Source of the DNA: Desmodesmus armatus
Lineage: Eukaryota; Chlorophyta; Chlorophyceae; Sphaeropleales; Scenedesmaceae
Direction of reading: 5' to 3'
Assembly (NCBI GenBank): GCA_007449985.2
Contig: VIIQ02000072.1
Span: forward strand, 186,001-250,000
DNA: 64,000 nt
The notes under the pieces are model-generated. The model was given only the letters and a program-made list of their open reading frames with translations, was not told the origin of the DNA and made no database searches. Shown here piece by piece: positions 57,801-64,000 of this stretch; position 1 is the first letter of the stretch; every line of letters starts with the position of its first letter. A program made the translations under genes and the position numbers.

Positions 57801-58569
57801 GGTCGGGGAACGGCCTGTTGTCCATCACCAGCAGCAGCGCATGCCACCTGCAAAGAGAGTACGGTTGCAGTAAAGGTGAAGGGAGGTAGCGCTCATGCTA
57901 GACAGCAGAGACTGGCAACACCCAAAATAAATGAGGCACCTGACTACTACTGTGCTGTGGGCAACAATCTGTGCGGGTTGGTGGCCAGGGTCCATGGTGT
58001 GACGTGACTGCCCTGCAGTGGGCCAGTGGCGCCTCAACAGCAATAAGCACCTGGTGTTTGGATGCTGCTTACGCTGTTATGAGCGAGACTGTACACAGAT
58101 AAGCGCTCAGCAAGATGCATGAGACTGCTAACGTAGTAGCCACTGCCGGCAAGGCACATGAGGGGTGGTGGCTAAGGCATGGGGTGCCCCAAGCGCCCCA
58201 GCGTCGCCACAAACAGCAATACATACTTGCTGTTTGCATGCTGTTGGTGCTGGCCAGAGTGCTACTGCATGTTACTGACTCCTCAAAACGAGGCACCTGA
58301 CTACTACAGTGCTGTATATTTGCACGGTGAACAGCGCTGCTGTGCAGCACTACCACTGCAGCCGCTCACCTGGGGTGGGTCTGCTTCTTCAGGGAGTGCA
58401 ACAGATTGATCAGGGAGCTGTCTCCATACGTGCCATGCCCGTAGTATGTTCTGATCACCATGCACACCAGTGGCAGTTCCACTTGCCCTGCTGCTGTTGC
58501 TGATTGGACCAGGGCCACTGCCAGCAGAGGCAGTTGCCAGCATACACTCATTGCGGCTAACTGCTTCAT
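54833..58569 (-). CDS. secretory-pathway glycosyltransferase-like protein
   Basis: Exons in phase are 58370-58569 (ATG at 58569), 57745-57847, 57318-57414, 56783-56923, 56207-56388, 55759-55870, 55593-55685 and one starting at 55456. The N-terminus is a signal peptide (MKQLAAMSVCWQLPLLAVAL, then an Ala-rich cleavage region). Then come MVIRTYYGHGTYGDSSLINL, LLLVMDNRPFPDLRHI, DYHTRLYNLTDDAV, WLAVTNGDNEYDPSFLSVL and VVAFDYYSRF. The order (start strand, 'N-R-P-F', then the 'N-G-D-N-E-Y' acidic motif) fits a GT-A glycosyltransferase with an acidic metal site, but the family assignment is inference. Later exons (CQTDLAANVYSWPRFM, HISGRCLVDHAPTP) have conserved-looking Cys. The 3' end is not settled: an exon from 55014 can end at a TAG at 54970 or at a TGA at 54833, depending on the frame used after 55456. 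Confidence 0.6.
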
Positions 58570-59043
58570 GCAAGTGACATTACAGGGTGACCACACCTGA
58601 CAGATCAGACTTGGTTTGACACCGTGATCTGGTTTGTTGACGCAGTTGCTGGCCAGATGAAGGCGTGGAGATGTATGAGCACTCGTTTCGCGCTGCTAAG
58701 CACATCTCATAATATCGGTGCCAGCGGCTAAGTGAGAACGTGGTTGCAAAAACCTTCAACTGTCTGGGACCCTGAACGTGTTTCGTTGTGGGCATCCGAG
58801 CATAAAACAGTCGCTTGAATCTGCCAGCCCAATTGTTGGCTGCGAATGATCAGCCTTCATAACGTGCAACAGCAGCACACCACCTTACACGTACTACGTG
58901 TAGTGCCTCATGATGGGCAAACCAAGCCTCACAAACTCTGTTCAAACAAGTCCCGCAGTAGATGTTCTGTAGCAAGTTCATCCTTCAGCGCCATCCAGTG
59001 CTTGGTGACCCCATCAGCCAGCAGCAGCTGCAGCGGGGTGGCC
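58570..59043. other. divergent interval, no gene seen
   Basis: About 470 bases lie between the glycosyltransferase-like start (minus) and the start of the short plus-strand gene. No exon or clear regulatory motif is seen. Confidence 0.4.
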
Positions 59044-59816
59044 ATGACTTCTCTGTCGCAAACCTCGGGTCAGGGTCCATCTGCTCCAACCGACCAAGCA
59101 CTGCCAGCAGTCATTGAGTTTGACTCCGGCGTGGTTGGTGTCAGAAGGAGGCTCGCAGCAGCAGCACCAGACCAGGCATGGCAGGTGGCGCTTGATATTG
59201 TTGAAGTGGAGCGGGTGAGCCGTGGATGCAGCAAGTCATGACCACCATGAGTTTGCAGCACAAGCCACAGCCTTACATGGATCATGGCATTCCTCTTGAT
59301 CTTGATTGCCAAGGATGCAGCACACCCACAAGCGCCTTGGTTGGTCTTCCCATCCACCTCTGCAACGACAACCATGCACCTGTCCATCTGCACACCTCAT
59401 ATTCCCATGTACCGGCCGTCTGCCCTTGCTCTGTTCTTTGCTTGGCTGGTTCAGTGGGTCCATCAAAATGACTCACAACGTGGCGCTGCTTGCCCAGCTG
59501 ATGGTATACATGCGACGCGTGCCTGACCACAATCTCAGACTTCAATCAAAACCTCTGCCGTCACTGCTGCCCCCGCTGCCGTGTGCTTCTTACTTCTGTG
59601 ATCACGCCACAGTGGCCCCTGTCGGCAGCCAGTGCGGTGGCTGCCACCCTGAAGCAGCCGGGGATGGTGGTGTATCGGAGAGCAACAGCAGTCACTGACT
59701 GCTATGATAGTACAGCTGCTGCAGCAGGTAGCAGAAGCTCTGATTCGAAGGCTTTGCTCAGCTGGATGCTGCTGGGCAGCGCATGGATGCCTGCTATCAC
59801 TGCATATGTGATTTGA
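59044..59816 (+). CDS. short two-exon gene, unknown function
   Basis: Exon 59044-59214 starts at an ATG, reads 57 codons including VIEFDSGVVGVRRRLAAA and WQVALDIVEVER, and ends at a gtgagc donor in phase 0. An exon at 59613 follows a good acceptor (cgccacag), keeps phase, and reads WPLSAASAVAATLKQPGMVV then RRATAVTDCYDS, open to a TGA at 59816. The middle interval may hide another exon. A gtagca donor near 59730 could end exon 2 earlier. No family is recognised. An opposing minus-strand frame at 59797-60015 (contains KVSLFEYKPCTKQLPSYSHE, ending in a gtgtgt donor) also looks protein-like, so the gene's extent is uncertain. Confidence 0.35.
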
Positions 59817-61089
59817 TCAGCCCTTGCTGGGGCCAGGCATGTGCAAAAGCAAGGTGCAGAAGACACACCTGGTCGAAGAGGATCATCACATTTTCGTGGC
59901 TGTATGACGGTAGCTGCTTCGTGCATGGTTTGTACTCAAAGAGCGAAACCTTCAGATTGTGATTCTGGTCCGTGATCACCTTGGAACGCCGTCGAAATAA
60001 TTTGATCCGAGTCAAACGACTCGGTGGTTACCGTGGTTACCAACGGCAGCTGCCGCGGGGGAGGTGACCGGGATACCGCATCTGACGTGAGGTGCACAAC
60101 GCACCTTCTGGCGAGCTAGCGACCTTGAGCAGGTGCGTTACGATGTGTCGACGCAATGGCGGGCAATGTGCTGTTGTTGCGCCCGACTCAGCGTCACCCT
60201 CCCCCGGGCGCGTGTCAGCGTCGGACGCTATTACGGGTGCATATAAATGAGACTGAATCATATGCATTCGGATGGGCCCACCGGCCATGAGTGCACTGTC
60301 ATCAACTCGGACCTGCAGCTTGATGCAGTGGCGCTGCGCCAAGTCGTGCTATACCCATGCGCAAGCTCTGCTTGGTTGTGTCACAATAGACAGCTGCCGC
60401 GCGCTGCTGTAACTTGGCCTGATGCTTCCGCCGAGACTGCATTGCGGCTACCCCTTGACTGTTACCAGCAAGAATGGGCCCCTGTACTTCAGCTATCACT
60501 CGAAGCGGATGGAGAATGCACCTAGTAGGGTGCGCACCGGTCCCTGTACTCATGGCTGACATAACAAGCACAAGACACGGCTTGCCACGTGTGGGTCTAA
60601 TGTGTATTGTTTTGTTCCAGATGGGTGGCAGCTGCCACAGTGTGTATGGCTGCATGTTGTGTATACAGCCTGCCGTTAAGTGCTGCCAGCATGCATCGTG
60701 TGCCCTTTCTGGTCCCTGGGGCGTTATTTTTTTAACTTGTGCTGGCAGCACAGGAAACAAATCTCCCCGCAGATGGGAGCGCCCTTGACTGCATACTCTT
60801 TGGTGGTGCAATTCCAGAGATGCAAGCAGGCATCGCCTGGACACTATGGGGTATAACATTGCCATGCATGACTTTGCATGAGCATGTCAATATTGCCTCT
60901 GCAAGTAGATGGCTGGTTCATACTTACACAATGCAAATGCCATCAGGCGGCCTGAACTTGCTTGAAGATTGCAAGGGCATTGCAGTTCCTTAGGGAGCCT
61001 TGTGAACTTCACATGTTTGAGACATGCAGACAGACAGAAGCGCGGTGAGCCCTGCTGTCTTTGGCGTCCCCCATCGTGCAAGGGGCAGT

Positions 61090-61178
61090 TCACACAGGCC
61101 TTACGGCGGACCAGCCGTGCTCCAGACGTCGTGAAAAATATGCCGTGGGGTGTCCAGTTTGCAATGGTCCCGTCATGT
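61090..61178 (+). repeat. dispersed repeat, copy 2 (pair with 20246-20342)
   Basis: This is the opposite-orientation partner of 20246-20342, with the same ordered blocks. The core 'gtggggtgtccagtttgc' is identical in both. No coding frame is common to the two. Confidence 0.7.
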
Positions 61179-62240
61179 CACAAATACTGTAGCGGTGGTG
61201 TCCCAAATGCTTGCCAAACAAACAGCATAAGGCCCGCACCACAAACAGACAGTGCAAACAGCCAGCAAGCCTGACTGTCACAGAAAGGCAGCCATGGCCT
61301 TGTCTGGGCCGCCCGGGCCAGTCAACACACAGCCCAGCAGCAGCCATTGGGCCACCCCATACGATATCTATGAGCTGAGAAAAGCTGTCAATGCCTGACG
61401 TCTTTGGCCGCTCTTTGCGTCAAAAGTGCTCAGTGAAAGTCGGCTGTGATGCTGATGACCCCCCCCCCACTGCTGTATCCCTCATCAGCTGTGTGGCTAA
61501 GGGCGCAGCAGCTGTTACTTATTGTCTTTAGCCTGAAGACGGTCGTCATGAGCCTGACGACGGTCAGGCTCATCATTGGTCGTCAAGCATCGCAATCATC
61601 GCTTGAATCCGTTCTCCGTCATTCTGTAACGCTTTCATGGTGTCTGACATGTGAAAGCATTCATGTCGTCTGCAGCAGCAGCAAACATCAGCATTCAATG
61701 CCATAGGCTATGGAGGCGCCGGCAACTCTGCTGGGTGCAAACAGCCTGCTCTGCTGCGGCAGCCAAATGCGGGCTATGCACCTGGGGTTCTGAAGTGGCA
61801 TGTGTGCTGGGTGCTGGGAGCTACTCGATGCAGCGCTAAGTCTTGCATATGCACACGTCGGTCATGCTTGTTGTCTTGCCTCAACATATTCAAACTATAT
61901 ACAACCCACCGTCGTGGTTCTCTGGGCCGTCTGCTGCGATCCAACCACCCCTGCTGAATCGCATGTTCACTGTATGTGCCAGCAGGTCCCTGCGCATGCT
62001 CAGCAGTGTACATGACAGCACGGGCAGAGGTCAGGCAGTGATGCTGCATTGTACATCTCAGTGGGTGTATTGACGGCGTGTGGGGAGAACCCCCTGCAGC
62101 TGCAGCTGAGAACTCTCGCCGTAACCGTCGCTTGAGCCACTCACTTGCTGGTGTGTTGCCCCACCGAGACCGCTGCTTGGCTGGGGCCCTTGCTGTGCCA
62201 GCTGCTTCAGGCGCTGTGCCTCCTCTCTGCCGCTGATGTG

Positions 62241-62278
62241 GAAAGAAAGAAAAGAAAGAAAGAATCCGATACACCCCC
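62241..62278 (+). repeat. GAAA microsatellite with conserved tail (also at 5962-5991, inverted)
   Basis: A (gaaa)n-like run ends in 'gaat(c/t)cgatacacccc'. The reverse complement of the same run and tail occurs at 5962-5991. The shared unique tail suggests both mark the end of the same kind of inserted element. Confidence 0.5.
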
Positions 62279-62629
62279 TGATGTGGAGCAGCACTTCTTG
62301 CGACATAGGCGTATTGCCAGCAGGTGGCTGCACAGCAGTGTGCAACACAGTACAGTAAAGTACAGTGCAGGACAGGAAAGCACATTCAGGAAAGAACATG
62401 GAGCACAGAGGTGCCCATGGTTGTGTTGCATGTGACTGCACCATGTGACTGCACCTGCCACCACTGAGAGTGGCATCAGCAGAAAGGGCACCGCAGAATG
62501 GCATTGGAGGTAATGACATTCAGGGAAGCGCTGGGCCAAAACATGCCATACTTTTATTGCCTGGGAAATGAAACGAATCGGCATTTTCCTCGCAAGTCTG
62601 TGCTGAGGCGCAGGGCTCATGACATGACA

Positions 62630-62669
62630 TCATCCTGTGAGCATGTTTCTGGGACAAGCGATCTGAGCA

Positions 62670-62714
<45 letters not shown>

Positions 62715-64000
62715 TTCAGCTGCTGAAAACTCACCACAGTAAGGCAGTAGCTTGAGTCACCTCCATGGAAGTCAAGGCAGGTCAGCTGCTGCAGCTTTGT
62801 CAGCTCCCGCAGCAGTTGCAGCCCCTCTCCCTCTTTGCCGCTGGGGATCCTCACGTCCAGGTGCCTCAGCTGTTGTAGCTGGCACACTTCGTCCCACGCA
62901 TAGCTGTCCGGACACAGGCCCAGCTTGGTGAGGCCGCTCAGATCTGACAGCAGCGCAACCTCCCCAGCGCTGTACACAAATCCAGGAGTCACCAGCGACT
63001 GCAGCCCGGGGCAGCAGCTGACAAGGCAGCTGGTGTCAAGGCATGCTGCGCGCCCCTGACAGCAGATGTCAACTTCCAGCGCCCGCAGGTGCGGGAACTG
63101 CTTGGCAATGCTGAACACCTGCTGCGATGACAATTTGGCGCTGATGCTGACAATTTGCAGCTGGACGTTGGCCTTCAGTGTCACATGCGGTGTAACACAC
63201 CCTGGGGCAACCGGCTTGTCAACGATGAAGGTCTTCGTCTGGTTCATGTGCTGTAGGTGGGACAGCAGCTCTGCCACTCCTGCAGGGCCACCAGCTATGC
63301 TGCTGTTGAATAGCTGGACAAGCTGCAGCTGTGTCTTGCCTGCCAAGGCGCCTGGCTCAAATACGCCGCTGCTGCAGGACCCTATCTGCTGATTGGGGTC
63401 ACTGGTAGGGGTCACCTCCAGATGTGTCAGATGGTGCAACCCTGAGAGCATGCTAGCCTGAATGGTGGGTTGCAGGCCACTCAGCCGCAGGTGCTGCAGC
63501 CTTGTCAGTCCCTGCAGGTGGTGCAGGCTGTGTGCATCTTGCAGCTTGTCCCCTGCGAGCTCAAGGTGTGTGAGATGCTGCAGAGACTGCAGGGCCGTGG
63601 TTGGCAGGGGGCAACGATCCCAATAACCAAACACACATGCCTGGACGATGCTGAGGCGCTGCAGCTTGGGCAGCTGTGCCAGTGCTGTCGCCAGTCGAGC
63701 CTCCCCATCAAGCACCTTGCAGCTGTGGAGCTGTAGCTGCGTGAGGTCTGTTCCTGGCCCCAGCACACCTGGGTACCCATTGCCTGGCAGGAGCTGCACC
63801 CGCACCTCGCTGAGGCTGATGCTGCGCAGCTCCTGCAGGTCGTTGTGGGGTAGCTGTTGCAGGATGATGGGAAACCTGCAGCTGGGCATGCTGCTGCTGC
63901 GGCTGCCTGCGAGGTCAAGGCTGTGGAGGGGCTGGCCATACTTGCCGAGGTACTCCAGCACGTCGCCCACCTTCTGCCTGCGCGGCAGGACAGCCCTAAT
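62630..64000 (-). CDS. leucine-rich-repeat protein, truncated by window edge
   Basis: The frame is open from the right edge; no ATG is needed inside the window, so the N-terminus lies beyond 64000. Repeats of the form LxxLxxLxLxG recur: LQHLTHLELAGDKLQDA, LTRLQHLRLSGLQPT, LHHLTHLEV, FPHLRALEVDICCQG, LSGLTKLGLCPDS, LRHLDVRI and LQQLTCLDFHGGD. They resemble the plant and algal LRR proteins often paired with F-box or unknown N-terminal domains; LRRs bind protein partners. The coding part probably stops at a gtgact donor at about 62761. Beyond it the frame runs on into a (CTG)14 tract read as poly-Ala and ends at 62630. The following exon was not found. Confidence 0.7.
62671..62712 (+). repeat. 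(CTG)14 microsatellite
   Basis: Fourteen uninterrupted CTG units lie in the presumed intron or terminal part of the LRR gene. They are read as poly-Ala on the minus strand if translated. Confidence 0.9.

Larger units (their letters stand above)
59817..62629. other. region without a supported gene
   Basis: This holds the second copy of the 20.3 kb dispersed repeat (61090-61178), an (a)gacggtc-type inverted and direct repeat cluster at about 61538-61585, and a GA-rich repeat with a shared tail (62241-62278). A minus-strand frame at 62058-62519 (contains EEAQRLKQLAQQGPQPSSG) follows a pyrimidine tract and could be a downstream exon of the leucine-rich-repeat gene, but I could not join it in phase. 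Confidence 0.4.

Noticed and set aside
59797..60015. Minus-strand exon-like frame ending at a gtgtgt donor
   Set aside because: Protein-like, but no start, partner exon or family; it conflicts with the plus-strand gene at 59044-59816.
62058..62519. Candidate downstream exon of the LRR gene
   Set aside because: It could not be joined in phase to the LRR exon, so it was left out of the model.

Overview
The window looks like nuclear DNA of a green alga (Chlorophyta). Genes are rich in GT-AG introns. CAG/CTG and GCA triplet runs are common both in introns and in exons, where they give Gln, Ala and Leu tracts. The gene set includes a very long organellar RNA-binding protein with a RAP domain and OPR-like helices, a plant-type half-size ABCG transporter, and a fatty acyl-CoA reductase. 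No rRNA, tRNA, CRISPR array or bacterial operon was seen. Exon models were built by eye from reading frames, splice sites and codon phase. Where I say the phases agree, I checked that exon lengths and frames join.

Layout, left to right. (1) 62-1079 (-): part of a parallel beta-helix (pectin-lyase-like) protein. (2) 3166-4985 (-): a conserved-looking small protein that I cannot name. (3) 6453-10909 (-): a complete nine-exon fatty acyl-CoA reductase. It is divergent from (4) 11627-19368 (+): a complete 19-exon ABCG half-transporter. (5) 23053-26702 (-): a cytochrome P450. (6) 27569-34676 (-): a long locus ending in a Fanzor (eukaryotic TnpB-like) nuclease domain, with strong hairpins just downstream. 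Its upstream exons encode a zinc-finger-like and multi-transmembrane region. (7) 35487-36370 (+): an OB-fold protein with an Ala-rich tail, divergent from the Fanzor locus. (8) 37132-42908 (-): a protein of about 1,524 residues with OPR-like helices and a RAP domain. (9) 44392-50362 (-): a protein of about 955 residues with two CTLH/CRA modules and UBA-like segments, divergent from (10) 50743-53221 (+): the splicing factor SPF30/SMNDC1. (11) about 54833-58569 (-): a secreted or Golgi glycosyltransferase-like protein. (12) 59044-59816 (+): a short gene of unknown function. (13) 62630 to the right edge (-): a leucine-rich-repeat protein cut by the window end.

Two themes stand out. First, the head-to-head reductase and ABCG pair would fit a small fatty-alcohol or wax synthesis and export unit under one shared promoter; this is inference from family roles and layout. 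Second, the 27-36 kb region looks like mobile-element cargo: a Fanzor with intact RuvC-type residues, hairpins where a guide RNA or element end would sit, an unusual membrane-spanning upstream coding region, and a neighbouring OB-fold gene. Several dispersed repeat pairs (2.1/5.6 kb, 20.3/61.1 kb, 6.0/62.3 kb) point to further short mobile or repeat families.
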